A DNA stretch of 64,000 nucleotides, taken from Inquilinus sp. KBS0705 (GTDB taxonomy: Bacteria; Bacteroidota; Bacteroidia; Sphingobacteriales; Sphingobacteriaceae). A model generated the notes under the pieces. The model had not been told where the DNA came from. It ran no database searches and was given only the letters and a program-made list of their open reading frames with translations. Shown here piece by piece: positions 41,928 to 51,756 of the stretch (position 1 is its first letter; each line of letters begins with the position of its first letter). The position numbers and the translations under genes were made by a program. Where the stretch lies: the NCBI GenBank assembly GCA_005938025.2, contig VCCI02000001.1, positions 930,001 through 994,000 on the forward strand, written 5' to 3'.

Positions 41928-43247
41928 ATGGAAGCAAAAAATGATAAGAAAACCATACGTGCATGGGCTATGTTCGATTGGGCCAACTCATCATATAACC
42001 TGGTGATAACCACTACTGTTTTTCCGGCGTATTATGTAGCCATTACAAAGAACCCGGCTAATGGTAACAGGGTCGATTTTTTTGGGCATAGTTTTATAAA
42101 TACAGCCCTATCTGATTATGCTTTGGCCACGGCTTATTTATTAATGGTCTTGCTGTTACCTATATTGTCATCAATTGCCGATTATAGGGGTAATAAGAAA
42201 GTGTTTATGCAGTTTTTTACCATATTGGGTTCAATTGCTTGTGCCTGTCTTTTCTTTTTTGATGCTAAGCATTTAGAAACAGGTATTATTTGTTTTGCAT
42301 TGGCGGCTATTGGTTATAGCGGTGGCTTTGTGTTTTATAACTCCTACCTGCCTGAAATTGCCACGCTTGATATGCAGGATAGTGTAAGCGCCAAAGGCTT
42401 TACTTATGGCTATATTGGCAGCGTGCTGTTGCAGCTTATATGCTTTGTGTTTATTTTAAAACCCGAGGTATTTCATTTAACAACTGCATCAGCATCACAG
42501 TTATCATTTTTATTGGTAGGCCTATGGTGGATAGGCTTTGCTATGATACCTTTTACTGTATTACCCAAGGGAAGCCCTAATGCGCAAACCCATCATCATA
42601 ATATTATAAAAGGTGGATTTATTGAATTAGGCAAAGTATGGGTAAAAGTAAAGTCAATGCCATTGCTTCGAAAATTTTTGCCGTCGTTTTTCTTTTACTC
42701 GATGGGGGTACAAACCATTATGCTGGTAGCTACCAGTTTTGCCGCAAAAGAATTAGGTATGCCAACCGAATCGTTAATAAAAATTATCCTTATCATTCAA
42801 ATTGTGGCCATTGGCGGGGCTACCTTAATGTCTAACCTATCAGACAAATATGGCAATGTTAAGGTATTGATATTTACTGTTTTTATTTGGATAGGGGTTT
42901 GTATCGCTGCATACTTCACGCGCACATCTACTCAATTTTACATATTGGCAATAGTAGTAGGCTTAGTAATGGGAGGGATACAGTCACTATCAAGGTCTAC
43001 CTATTCAAAATTTTTACCGCAAAACATACCAGACACCGCCTCGTTCTTTAGTTTTTATGATGTTACCGAAAAATTGGCCATTGTTGGTGGTTTGTTCTCG
43101 TTTGGGTTTATTGAAGAGATAACCGGCAACATGCGAAATTCCACATTGGTTTTAGCGCTGTTTTTTGTTTTGGGCCTGATATTATTATTCTCTTTACTCA
43201 GAACAGAAAAAAAGTTGGGAAAAAATATTGAATTTAGCGCCGTATAA
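41928..43247 (+). CDS. MFS transporter of the UMF1 (Atg22-like) family
   Basis: A 439-residue membrane protein with about 12 helices. The start RAWAMFDWANSSYNLVITTTVFPAYY is the signature of the UMF1/Atg22-like family. A conserved GGIQSLSRSTYSKFLPQ segment follows in the second half. Substrate unknown; the yeast relative exports amino acids from vacuoles. It is followed after 11 bases by the LutA-like gene, probably as an operon. Confidence 0.87.
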   Translation: MEAKNDKKTIRAWAMFDWANSSYNLVITTTVFPAYYVAITKNPANGNRVDFFGHSFINTALSDYALATAYLLMVLLLPILSSIADYRGNKKVFMQFFTILGSIACACLFFFDAKHLETGIICFALAAIGYSGGFVFYNSYLPEIATLDMQDSVSAKGFTYGYIGSVLLQLICFVFILKPEVFHLTTASASQLSFLLVGLWWIGFAMIPFTVLPKGSPNAQTHHHNIIKGGFIELGKVWVKVKSMPLLRKFLPSFFFYSMGVQTIMLVATSFAAKELGMPTESLIKIILIIQIVAIGGATLMSNLSDKYGNVKVLIFTVFIWIGVCIAAYFTRTSTQFYILAIVVGLVMGGIQSLSRSTYSKFLPQNIPDTASFFSFYDVTEKLAIVGGLFSFGFIEEITGNMRNSTLVLALFFVLGLILLFSLLRTEKKLGKNIEFSAV

Positions 43248-43258
43248 TATTTGTGCTG

Positions 43259-43987
43259 ATGACTATCGAGTTATTTATCCCTTGTTTTATAGATCAATTG
43301 TTTCCGGATACGGCTTTTAATACTGTAAAAGTGCTGGAAAAAGCTGGCTGCGTGGTTAATTATAACCCCGAACAAACTTGCTGCGGCCAACCGGCCTTTA
43401 ACGCAGGTTTTTGGGATGATGCAAAGGCTGTGGGCAGTAAATTCCTGAATGATTTTCATGAGGACAGCGTTATTGTATCGCCGTCGGCATCGTGTACGGG
43501 TATGGTGCGTAATTACTATAACGACCTGTTTACCAATACCACATCGCATAACAAGTGCCGCAACATTCAAAGCAATATTTACGAACTAAGCGACTTTTTA
43601 GTAAACATACTACAGGTTGATTACTTTGGTGCCGAATTAGAAGGTAAAGCTGTTTATCATGATAGTTGCGCAGGTTTGCGTGAGTGTAAGATAAAGGAGG
43701 AACCCCGCCAACTGCTTTCTAAAGTACTGGGGTTAGAATTGGTGCATTTAAAGGATGGTGATACCTGTTGCGGGTTTGGCGGCACCTTTGCCGTTAAATT
43801 CGATGGCATATCCACCGCTATGGCACAGCAAAAAGTAGATAACGCGCTTGCCGCCGGTGCCGAGTATATCATATCAACAGATGCATCGTGCTTGTTGCAT
43901 TTACAGGGTTATATCGATAAAAACAACCTGCCCATTAAAACCATGCATATAGCCGATGTACTGGCCCACGGCTGGGGGAATGTGTAA
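43259..43987 (+). CDS. LutA-like (Fe-S) protein with CCG domains
   Basis: A 242-residue protein started at ATG 43259. It carries two cysteine-rich CCG units: TCCGQPAFNAGF and TCCGFGGTFAVK, with DSCAGLRE between them. This matches LutA/YkgE, one of three subunits of L-lactate utilisation. LutB and LutC are not adjacent: the next gene downstream is convergent and unrelated. Either they lie elsewhere or this protein serves another oxidoreductase. It follows the UMF1 gene by 11 bases. Confidence 0.83.
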   Translation: MTIELFIPCFIDQLFPDTAFNTVKVLEKAGCVVNYNPEQTCCGQPAFNAGFWDDAKAVGSKFLNDFHEDSVIVSPSASCTGMVRNYYNDLFTNTTSHNKCRNIQSNIYELSDFLVNILQVDYFGAELEGKAVYHDSCAGLRECKIKEEPRQLLSKVLGLELVHLKDGDTCCGFGGTFAVKFDGISTAMAQQKVDNALAAGAEYIISTDASCLLHLQGYIDKNNLPIKTMHIADVLAHGWGNV

Positions 43988-43999
43988 GACCTTTAAATT

Positions 44000-45397
44000 T
44001 TACAAGTCATAAGCCACACCTTTTTCGGGTATGGTCACTTTGTAGCTATCCTGTTGCAATGCATCGGCCATAGCCTGCATGCTGGTAGCCTCTCCATGCA
44101 CCAAATAAACGTTTTTAAGGGTGTTTTTATCCTGTACCTTAATGTTGTTCAGCAGGTCCTCGTGGTCGCCGTGTGCGCTTAAAACATCTGTTTGTTTAAT
44201 GGTGGCATATACGGCCAGTTCGCGGTCTTTGATATGCACAATGGGGTCGCCACGTAACAGGCGGTAACCAAGCGTACCTTTAGCGCAATAACCTATAAAA
44301 AGGATGGTACAGTAGTAATTTTGAATGTTGTAAAACAGGTGGTCCTGTATACGGCCGCCCTCCAGCATCCCTGCCGAAGATATAATAATGCAGGGCTCGT
44401 AATAGTTTGATACCTGGCGGCTGTCTTTTAAGTTTTCTATATAAGTAAGGTTGTCAAAGTCAAACTCGTCGCCCTGCTTGTTGTAAAACTCCTGCGCCTC
44501 GGGGTTAACCAGGTGGTGATGCTTGCGGTATAAGCCAGTTGCTATATTAGCCATAGGGCTATCAACAAATACGGCCACTTTAGGTAGTAAGCCGCTGCTG
44601 AATATCTTATTTAAAGCAAACACTAAGGACTGCGTACGGCCGATGCTGAAGGCAGGGATAATTAAACGGCCCTGCTCCATAATACAAACCTTCTCAATAA
44701 TCTCTACCAAAGTATCCTGAACGGTTTTGTCTTTGGTATGCATACGCCCGCCATAGGTAGATTCAGACACGATATAATCAACCTGCGGGAGTGGTTCAGG
44801 GTCATTTAGTACCGGGTAATTTTTACGGCCCAGGTCGCCGGTAAAAGCAATTGATTTTTCTACACCGTCTTCCGTTACTTTTAATACTGCTGCTGCGGCG
44901 CCAAGCAGGTGGCCCGCCGGTACAAAAGTAAGTTCGATATCACCAGTAATACGGAAAGGTTTGTTATACCCTATAGTAACAAAGCGCTCCACAGTATCCA
45001 TAACATGTTTTTGCAGGTATAGCGGCTGCGGGCCACCACTGCTGTGTTTATGTTTACGGCGGTTTCTGCCGCCTTTATTGGCTTTTTGCAGGAATATGTT
45101 TACCGAATCCATCAGCAACAATTCCGTAAGGTCGGCAGTAGGCGGGGTACATAGTATCTGGCCGTTAAAGCCCATTCGTACCAATGTTGGCAAATTGCCT
45201 GAATGATCGATATGCGCGTGGGTTAATATGACCACATCGATCTCTTCCGGGCGGAACCCAAAATCTTCGTTTACCTGTATATTATGATCTTTCTCGTAAT
45301 CAAGGCCGCAATCTACCAGTATTTTATATTGGCCAACTTGCAATAAATGCATGCTGCCGGTTACCTGGCGTGCTGCCCCGTGTATAGTTAGTTTCAT
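44000..45397 (-). CDS. MBL-fold/beta-CASP ribonuclease-like protein
   Basis: A 465-residue protein of the YSH1/CPSF-73-like group. The metal site HAHIDHSG (H-x-H-x-DH) is near residue 60, and AGHLLGAA follows. The beta-CASP region has ESTYGGRMH and SSAGMLEGGRI, and the C-terminus has VHGE. Members are RNA endo/exonucleases. It starts with MKLTIHGAARQVTG. It lies downstream of the ABC exporter gene on the same strand, with a REP-like hairpin between. Confidence 0.88.
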   Translation of the reverse strand: MKLTIHGAARQVTGSMHLLQVGQYKILVDCGLDYEKDHNIQVNEDFGFRPEEIDVVILTHAHIDHSGNLPTLVRMGFNGQILCTPPTADLTELLLMDSVNIFLQKANKGGRNRRKHKHSSGGPQPLYLQKHVMDTVERFVTIGYNKPFRITGDIELTFVPAGHLLGAAAAVLKVTEDGVEKSIAFTGDLGRKNYPVLNDPEPLPQVDYIVSESTYGGRMHTKDKTVQDTLVEIIEKVCIMEQGRLIIPAFSIGRTQSLVFALNKIFSSGLLPKVAVFVDSPMANIATGLYRKHHHLVNPEAQEFYNKQGDEFDFDNLTYIENLKDSRQVSNYYEPCIIISSAGMLEGGRIQDHLFYNIQNYYCTILFIGYCAKGTLGYRLLRGDPIVHIKDRELAVYATIKQTDVLSAHGDHEDLLNNIKVQDKNTLKNVYLVHGEATSMQAMADALQQDSYKVTIPEKGVAYDL

Positions 45398-45415
45398 GTA
45401 GTATTTTTAAAAAAT

Positions 45416-45498
45416 GTCATGCTGAACTTGTTTCAGCAACTCTGTTGCAAGGCAATTTGCAACCTGCGCGTGAGATGCTGAAATAAATTTGGCATGGC
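45416..45498. repeat. REP-like imperfect hairpin
   Basis: GTCATGCTGAACTTGTTTCAGCA (45416-45438, written in short form: GTCATGCTGAAC..) pairs imperfectly with GATGCTGAAATAAATTTGGC (45474-45493) and its GATGGC end. TTGCAA words at about 45445 and 45458 make an inner hairpin. It resembles dispersed palindromic elements and fills the gap between the beta-CASP and ABC genes. Confidence 0.6.
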
Positions 45499-45505
45499 GG
45501 CTTAC

Positions 45506-47338
45506 TTAACTCTGCGCTGTCTCAAATTGCAGTTGGCTTAAATAGCGATACAAGCCCTGCTCGTTTGCAATTAACTCCTGGTGGCTGCCGGTTTCAATAA
45601 TTTTACCTTGTTTCAGTACAATTATCTTATCAGCCTCGCGTATGGTGGATAAACGGTGTGCGATAATGATGGATGTACGCCCTTTCATTAACACCTCTAA
45701 AGCCTCTTGCACCAAACGTTCAGATTCTGAATCTAATGATGATGTAGCCTCATCCAAAATCAATATAGCAGGGTTTTTAAGTAAAGCCCTTGCAATGGCA
45801 ATACGCTGGCGCTGCCCACCGCTTAGTTTTACGCCACGTTCGCCAACAATGGTATCGTAACCTTCGGGAAAACCTATAATAAATTGGTCGGCATTGGCGC
45901 GTTTGGCTGCCTGTATAATTTCTTCTTTGGTAGCGCTCAGCTTACCGTAGGCAATATTCTCCTGTATGGTACCGCCAAAAAGCAATACATCCTGCGGTAC
46001 TATAGCCACTTGGTTGCGTATATCCGTAAGGGCAAATTCGCTTGCATCGCGACCGTCGAATTTAATGCTCCCGCTTTGCGGATAGTAAAACTGCAATATT
46101 AACGATGCCATGGTTGATTTACCCGACCCGCTTGGCCCCACAATAGCCACCCGTTGCCCGGCGTCGGCACTAAAGGAAATATCCTTTAGCACGGTGATCT
46201 CATCGCGCGATGGGTAGGCAAACACAACATTGTTAAATGATAGGTTACCTGCTATTTTTTGTTTTATACTGTTATCGCTATTATTAATAGATATGTCTTC
46301 GCCGTGTTCATCCAGTATCTCTAAAACGCGCTCGGTAGCGCCAACTGCCTTTTGGATATTGGCATACAGGTCGGGAAAGCTGCCCATAGCCGCGCCCACA
46401 AATATGGTGTACATAATAAAGCTGGTCAGGTCGCCAACATTCATTTCGTGGTGACTTACCATTACCGAGCCATACCATATTACGCCCACAAAAGCACCGA
46501 ATAGACAAAAAACAATGAATGATGCAAATATGCCGCGGAATTTAGCACCACGCACCGCTATTTTAACAACTTCCTGCAAATTGCCATTATAACGGCCTGC
46601 TTCAAAAGCTTCGTTTACAAAGGCTTTTACGTTGGCAATACCTTGTAAGGTCTCTTCAACAATGGTGTTTGATTCGGCCAGTTTATCTTGTGCCTGCTTA
46701 GATAGCTTGCGTATAAAGCGACCGAATATTACGGCAAAGGCAACCATAAATGGTAAAATAGCCAGCACGGTTAAAGTTAATTTTACAGATACTATTGCCA
46801 GTAATATTACGCCACCAACCATAATGATCACCTGCCTTATCAACTCGGCAAAGGTGGTGGTTAATGTATCTTGTATTTGCGACAGATCTGCTGTGATACG
46901 GCTGTTTAGTTCACCAACCCGGCGGTTGGCGAAGAAATTCATAGGTAGCGTTATTAGCTTAAAATAGGTATCCCTGCGGATGTCAGCCAACGATTTTTCG
47001 GCCACCTGTACAAACCAAACCACCCTAAAAAATGATACAAATGCTTGTGCGAAAAGCAAGGCAAAGCCGCCAAGGCCAATAGCTGTGATACTGAGTGGTA
47101 AAAATTTAAACTTATGTGTGCCTTGCGCAGCATCTATCAAAGCCCCTAATATGGCAGGGAAGGAGAGGCCCACTAAGCTGGATATAAATAAAAAAAACAT
47201 ACCTGCTATAAACTTTGCCCGGTATGGTTTTATATAGCTAAGCAGTTTGCCTACATTTTTAAGACTTTGCCTGTTTATTTTTGCTTTTGGTAATTCCGCT
47301 TCTGCCTTCGCGCCACTATTCAATCGTCCTCGTGCCAT
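45506..47338 (-). CDS. ABC exporter, fused membrane and ATPase domains
   Basis: A 610-residue MsbA-like half transporter. Six helices precede the nucleotide-binding domain (about 350-600). Walker A is GPSGSGKST, the signature is LSGGQRQRIAIARAL and Walker B is ILILDEATSSLD. It probably works as a homodimer exporting lipids or drugs. An N-terminal polar stretch of about 25 residues precedes the first helix. Substrate unknown. Single gene, separated from its neighbours by AT-rich gaps. Confidence 0.9.
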   Translation of the reverse strand: MARGRLNSGAKAEAELPKAKINRQSLKNVGKLLSYIKPYRAKFIAGMFFLFISSLVGLSFPAILGALIDAAQGTHKFKFLPLSITAIGLGGFALLFAQAFVSFFRVVWFVQVAEKSLADIRRDTYFKLITLPMNFFANRRVGELNSRITADLSQIQDTLTTTFAELIRQVIIMVGGVILLAIVSVKLTLTVLAILPFMVAFAVIFGRFIRKLSKQAQDKLAESNTIVEETLQGIANVKAFVNEAFEAGRYNGNLQEVVKIAVRGAKFRGIFASFIVFCLFGAFVGVIWYGSVMVSHHEMNVGDLTSFIMYTIFVGAAMGSFPDLYANIQKAVGATERVLEILDEHGEDISINNSDNSIKQKIAGNLSFNNVVFAYPSRDEITVLKDISFSADAGQRVAIVGPSGSGKSTMASLILQFYYPQSGSIKFDGRDASEFALTDIRNQVAIVPQDVLLFGGTIQENIAYGKLSATKEEIIQAAKRANADQFIIGFPEGYDTIVGERGVKLSGGQRQRIAIARALLKNPAILILDEATSSLDSESERLVQEALEVLMKGRTSIIIAHRLSTIREADKIIVLKQGKIIETGSHQELIANEQGLYRYLSQLQFETAQS

Positions 47339-47448
47339 TTATATTTGTAGCTGTGTAATTATTAGAGGGTAAAAATAACGCTTTAGTTGTTGTTTGGGTG
47401 GATATGTAATAAAAAATTGACTTTGGTGTGAGTCATCGTCAATAAAGC

Positions 47449-48225
47449 CTATTCAAAATCAATAATAACGCTATCGCCTAAATTAAGCCCAAGCAGGCCG
47501 CTGGCGTTGCCTTTGTTAATGGCTATTTCCAGGTGGTCGCTTATGCCAAACAGGCATAGCTTTTCGCCTTCGGGCACCTCGTTATAATGCCAGCTTAGGT
47601 GGGTAATAGTTTCGTTGCGCTTAAAGTACAGCACAAAGCGGCGGCCCTGTTGCACGCGATTAAAAAACTCCTTGGTTATATTGGTTATCACGTTCTGGAA
47701 CGAGTCGATATAGATCACCGCGCCCTTTATCAAATTCTTCTCAATAACCGGCTGCAGGTTCATCTTATTTTCAACATCGCTTACCGGCAGGCCTATTTGG
47801 CTTAAAGCCCCGCCCTGTGCCAAATGGCAGGCAGCCTTTACAAAAATATCTGCCAGCGGGAAGTGCAAAAACTTCAGATCCTGCATAATATTTATTTCCA
47901 CAATCTCATCCGGCGCGCCATCAAACATCAGCGAAAATATGCCATTATCGGCACCTACAAAGTAGTGGTTTTTATATTTGATGGCCAGGTAACGGGTGTA
48001 GGTATTGTACACAGTATCAATGCCTATAAGGTGCACTGTACCATCCGGAAAGTAGTAAAAACTATTCTTTAAAATAAAGGCCGCTTGCTGCACATTAAAG
48101 GCGGCCACATTGTTAGTAATATCAACAATATTTACTGTGGGGAGCAATTTATAAATACTACCTTTAAGGGCAGCCTGATAAATATCTTTATCGCCCAGGT
48201 CAGTAGTTAAAGTTATAATTGCCAT
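47449..48225 (-). CDS. SAM hydroxide adenosyltransferase (DUF62)
   Basis: A 258-residue, complete member of the DUF62/fluorinase-like family. The N-terminal domain begins ITLTTDLGDKDIYQAALKG and has NNVAAFNVQQAAFILKNSFYYFPDGTVHLIGIDTVYN; VGADNGIF carries the conserved Asp. The C-terminal barrel has the YIDSFQNVITNI segment. It hydrolyses S-adenosylmethionine to adenosine and methionine. It is divergent from the PhoH gene. Another copy is cut by the left edge of the window. Its role in SAM homeostasis is interesting beside the SAM riboswitch near the right end, but there is no direct link. Confidence 0.85.
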   Translation of the reverse strand: MAIITLTTDLGDKDIYQAALKGSIYKLLPTVNIVDITNNVAAFNVQQAAFILKNSFYYFPDGTVHLIGIDTVYNTYTRYLAIKYKNHYFVGADNGIFSLMFDGAPDEIVEINIMQDLKFLHFPLADIFVKAACHLAQGGALSQIGLPVSDVENKMNLQPVIEKNLIKGAVIYIDSFQNVITNITKEFFNRVQQGRRFVLYFKRNETITHLSWHYNEVPEGEKLCLFGISDHLEIAINKGNASGLLGLNLGDSVIIDFE

Positions 48226-48327
48226 TTATTTTATAAATATTTATTGCTAATCTTGTAAAGCATTTAAAGGTGCAAATATTCAATTTTTAATTCATAAAAA
48301 TTCGCAACTGAAAAAAATCAATTCCTA

Positions 48328-49293
48328 TTGAACGAGCTAAAGTTATCTCTGGAACAAATTAACCCCGCAGTATTATGGGGACCGAATAATGATCATTTCG
48401 AGGTCATCAAAAAGCACTATCCTAAGCTTAAATTGGTTGCACGCGGCAGCGAAATTAAGGTTTTGGGCGACGAGCACGAACTATCTGTTTTCCAGGAAAA
48501 ATTTGACCACCTGTTGCAGCATGTCGAGAAGTATTCGAGCCTGAATGTTAATGATGTTGAGCGCATATTAGGCGCGAAGCCAAGTGCACCCGCAGCCAAC
48601 GGAGAACCCGCTGCACCTGATAAGTTTGCCAATGGCGAAGTTTTGGTTTTTGGCCCTAACGGCATAATGGTAAGGGCGCGCACGCCAAACCAGCACCGTA
48701 TGGTAGATAGCCTTTCCAAAAACGATATTTTGTTTGCCATAGGCCCTGCAGGTACGGGTAAAACTTACACCGCAGTGGCACTTGCAGTAAGGGCTTTAAA
48801 AAATAAAGAAATTAAACGCATCATACTTACCCGCCCGGCTGTGGAAGCAGGGGAGAACCTTGGTTTTTTACCTGGTGACCTAAAAGAAAAGATCGATCCG
48901 TATCTGCGCCCTTTATATGACGCGCTTGATGACATGATACCTGCCGAAAAGCTAAAACTTTACCTGGAAAACCGCACCATCGAAATTGCCCCATTGGCAT
49001 TTATGCGCGGCCGTACGCTTGATAATTGCTTTGTGATATTAGATGAGGCGCAAAACGCTACAGATATGCAGTTAAAGATGTTTTTAACGCGTATGGGCCC
49101 ATCGGCCAAGTTTATTGTAACAGGCGATGTAACCCAGATAGATCTGCCTAAAAAGCAACAATCGGGCTTATACACTGCCCTGCGCATATTAACAGATATA
49201 AAAGGTATTGATATAGTTTACCTGAGTGGCGAAGATGTTGTGCGCCACAAACTGGTAAAACGCATTTTGGAAGCTTACGGAGATATTCAGTAG
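48328..49293 (+). CDS. PhoH-family ATPase without PIN domain
   Basis: A 321-residue PhoH/YbeZ-type protein. It starts with TTG at 48328; no ATG gives the usual N-terminus. Residues 1-85 form the small N-terminal domain and a linker (SAPAANGEPAAPDK) follows; Walker A is GPAGTGKT at 139-146 and Walker B CFVILDEAQ near 232-240. In many bacteria this gene sits next to ybeY, which is not seen here. RNA metabolism is the likely field. It precedes purC, separated by a 14-bp inverted repeat. Confidence 0.88.
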   Translation: MNELKLSLEQINPAVLWGPNNDHFEVIKKHYPKLKLVARGSEIKVLGDEHELSVFQEKFDHLLQHVEKYSSLNVNDVERILGAKPSAPAANGEPAAPDKFANGEVLVFGPNGIMVRARTPNQHRMVDSLSKNDILFAIGPAGTGKTYTAVALAVRALKNKEIKRIILTRPAVEAGENLGFLPGDLKEKIDPYLRPLYDALDDMIPAEKLKLYLENRTIEIAPLAFMRGRTLDNCFVILDEAQNATDMQLKMFLTRMGPSAKFIVTGDVTQIDLPKKQQSGLYTALRILTDIKGIDIVYLSGEDVVRHKLVKRILEAYGDIQ

Positions 49294-49304
49294 TGCAAAG
49301 TCTG

Positions 49305-49348
49305 AAGTCTTAAGTCCTGAGCCAGTTTAAGTTTAGGACTTAAGACTT
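49305..49348. repeat. Inverted repeat between phoH and purC
   Basis: AAGTCTTAAGTCCT (49305-49318) and AGGACTTAAGACTT (49335-49348) are perfect 14-base arms; a further GACTTAAGACTT copy follows at 49358-49369. Hairpin-forming; may limit read-through into purC. Confidence 0.7.
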
Positions 49349-49374
49349 TATACTTTCGACTTAAGACTTAACAA

Positions 49375-50319
49375 ATGGACGCTATAAAAGAAACACATTT
49401 TAATTTTAAAGGACAAACAAACTATTATAAGGGTAAAGTACGCGATGTGTACACCATAGCCGATAAATACCTGGCCATGGTGGTTACCGATCGTATATCG
49501 GCATTTGACGTGGTTTTACCGGAACCCATCCCTTACAAAGGGCAAGTATTAAATCAAATAGCCGCTAAATTTTTACAGGCAACTGCCGATATTGTACCTA
49601 ACTGGGTGCTTAGCGTACCCGACCCAAGCGTTACCATTGGCCGCATTTGCGAACCTTTTAAAGTAGAAATGGTTATTCGTGGTTATTTAGCCGGCCATGC
49701 CGCCCGCGAATATGCTTTAGGAAAGCGCCAGGTTTGCGGCGTAACGTTGCCTGAAGGCCTAAAGGAGAATGATATTTTACCTGAACCAATCATTACACCA
49801 ACCACAAAAGCTTCGGTAGGGCACGACGAGGATATATCCCGGGCGGAAATATTGAAGCAAGGTATAGTGACTGAAGCAGACTATATACAACTGGAGCAAT
49901 ATACACGTGCCTTGTTTAAACGCGGTACCGAAATTGCTGCCAAACAGGGTTTAATTTTAGTTGATACTAAATACGAGTTTGGTAAGGTTGGCGATACCAT
50001 TTACCTGATAGACGAGATACATACGCCAGACTCGTCACGATATTTTTACAGCGAAGGTTATGCCGAGCGCCAGGCAAGCGGCGAAGCGCAAAAACAGCTA
50101 TCGAAAGAGTTTGTGCGCAAATGGCTGATAGAAAATGGTTTTCAGGGTAAAGATGGGCAAACCGTGCCCGTAATGAGCCCCGGAATTGTTAGGTCGATAT
50201 CCGAGCGGTACATCGAACTTTATGAGCAAATCACCGGCGAAAAGTTTGTAAAACCCGAATTGCAAAATGTTGTAAACAGAGTAGAGCAGGCAATTAATAA
50301 TGCAATAGCTAAGTTGTAA
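49375..50319 (+). CDS. purC: SAICAR synthetase
   Basis: A 314-residue phosphoribosylaminoimidazole-succinocarboxamide synthase of de novo purine synthesis. Motifs: [28 protein letters not shown], then [17 protein letters not shown] and [13 protein letters not shown], followed by [12 protein letters not shown]. It is of the longer (yeast-like, about 300-residue) form. It joins aspartate to CAIR with ATP. No purine riboswitch is seen upstream; only the inverted repeat. Confidence 0.94.
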   Translation: MDAIKETHFNFKGQTNYYKGKVRDVYTIADKYLAMVVTDRISAFDVVLPEPIPYKGQVLNQIAAKFLQATADIVPNWVLSVPDPSVTIGRICEPFKVEMVIRGYLAGHAAREYALGKRQVCGVTLPEGLKENDILPEPIITPTTKASVGHDEDISRAEILKQGIVTEADYIQLEQYTRALFKRGTEIAAKQGLILVDTKYEFGKVGDTIYLIDEIHTPDSSRYFYSEGYAERQASGEAQKQLSKEFVRKWLIENGFQGKDGQTVPVMSPGIVRSISERYIELYEQITGEKFVKPELQNVVNRVEQAINNAIAKL

Positions 50320-50370
50320 TTTTTATTTAAAGATAAATTCTTTATATCTTAGCTGTTTAATTTTACAAAA

Positions 50371-50748
50371 ATGAAATTTACCGTAGATAAGCACGAAAAA
50401 TACATACTTATAAAGCTTAACGAATCGAAGTTAAATTCACTGGTAACCCCTCAGCTTAAATCAGAATTGATCCTGATCAATACCGAGGGACAAAGAAACA
50501 TCATTCTTGATCTTTCGCAGGTAAAATTTGCCGATTCATCGGGTTTAAGCAGCTTATTGGTGGGCCACCGTTTATGTAAAAATGCAACCGGTTCGTTCAT
50601 TCTTGCCGGTTTAAACGAGGCTGTTTCCCGTTTGATCACCATATCTCAGTTAGATAACGTACTTACCATTGTCCCTTCATGCGAAGAAGCTATCGACCTT
50701 ATTTTTATGGAAGAGATAGAAAAAGAGCTGAAGAAAGAAGTTAGATAA
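50371..50748 (+). CDS. STAS-domain protein
   Basis: A 125-residue single STAS domain of the anti-sigma-factor-antagonist type. The motif FADSSGLSSLLVGHR holds the serine that is phosphorylated in SpoIIAA/RsbV relatives (IDSSGLG-like). No cognate kinase or phosphatase lies nearby, so the partner is unknown. It is followed 18 bases later by RNase Z and ends in an acidic/basic tail EEIEKELKKEVR. Confidence 0.85.
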   Translation: MKFTVDKHEKYILIKLNESKLNSLVTPQLKSELILINTEGQRNIILDLSQVKFADSSGLSSLLVGHRLCKNATGSFILAGLNEAVSRLITISQLDNVLTIVPSCEEAIDLIFMEEIEKELKKEVR

Positions 50749-50766
50749 TTAGCCTGTTTACCCGGT

Positions 50767-51684
50767 ATGAAATTCGAAGTTACAATACTGGGCAGCAGCT
50801 CTGCAACCCCCATTTTTAACCGTAACCCTACGGCCCAGGTTTTAAACATTAACGAAAAGCTGTATTTAGTTGATTGCGCCGAAGGTACGCAACAGCAAAT
50901 GCTGCGTTTTGATGTAAAAGCCGCTCGTATAGATCATATATTTATCAGTCATTTACACGGCGATCATTATTTGGGATTGGTTGGTCTGCTATCATCAATG
51001 CACCTGAACGGCCGCAAAAAAACATTAAAGGTATTTGGCCCCCCGCAGTTAAAAGAGATTGTCGATCTTCAGTTGAAGTATTCACAAACTACGCTTAATT
51101 ATCCGTTAGAATTTATTTTTACTGATGCCGATAATACCGGTGTGATATTAGAGAACCAGGATATTTTTGTGGAAACGGTACCTTTGGATCACCGCATTCC
51201 CTGCACTGGTTTTTTGTTCAGGCAAAAAAAGCGCTTGCGTAAGATCATAAAAGAAAAAGTAGAGTTGTTGAACATCCCTATATCCTTTTATTCAGCTTTA
51301 AAAAAGGGGCATGATTATGTAGCCGAAGATGGTGGAGTAGTAAAGAATGACACCCTAACCATAGATTCTGATGCGCCAAAATCTTATGCCTATTGTTCTG
51401 ATACATTATACAACGAACGATATTTTAAACAGATAGATTCGGCTACACTATTGTATCATGAGGCCACTTTTTTAAATGATATGTTAGACAGGGCTAACCA
51501 AACCCACCATACCACCGCATTACAGGCCGCTCAGATAGCTAATATTACCAATGCCGGTAAACTCATTATCGGGCATTTTTCGGCCAGGTACAAAACCTTA
51601 AACGAACTGCTTGACGAGGCGCAAAGCGTTTTCCCTAATACCGAGCTTGCTATAGAAGGTAAAACTTTTATAATAAGCGAATAA
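50767..51684 (+). CDS. rnz: Ribonuclease Z
   Basis: A 305-residue MBL-fold tRNA 3' processing enzyme. The zinc motif HLHGDHYLG is at about residues 60-68, and the exosite region lies near PLDHRIPCTGFLFRQKKR. It cleaves tRNA precursors after the discriminator base. It is downstream of and close to the STAS gene and ends at a terminator shared with the convergent MlaD gene. Confidence 0.92.
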   Translation: MKFEVTILGSSSATPIFNRNPTAQVLNINEKLYLVDCAEGTQQQMLRFDVKAARIDHIFISHLHGDHYLGLVGLLSSMHLNGRKKTLKVFGPPQLKEIVDLQLKYSQTTLNYPLEFIFTDADNTGVILENQDIFVETVPLDHRIPCTGFLFRQKKRLRKIIKEKVELLNIPISFYSALKKGHDYVAEDGGVVKNDTLTIDSDAPKSYAYCSDTLYNERYFKQIDSATLLYHEATFLNDMLDRANQTHHTTALQAAQIANITNAGKLIIGHFSARYKTLNELLDEAQSVFPNTELAIEGKTFIISE

Positions 51685-51703
51685 GGTTGACGATATATGC
51701 ATT

Positions 51704-51739
51704 AAAAAGCCCGATGTAGAATTACACCGGGCTTTTTAA
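51704..51739. terminator. Bidirectional terminator between rnz and mlaD
   Basis: AAAAAGCCCG-A-TGTA pairs with TACA-C-CGGGCTTTTT around a four-base loop; A and T runs on the two ends serve both convergent transcripts. Confidence 0.85.
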
Positions 51740-51756
51740 TTAAGTACATAAAGCAA

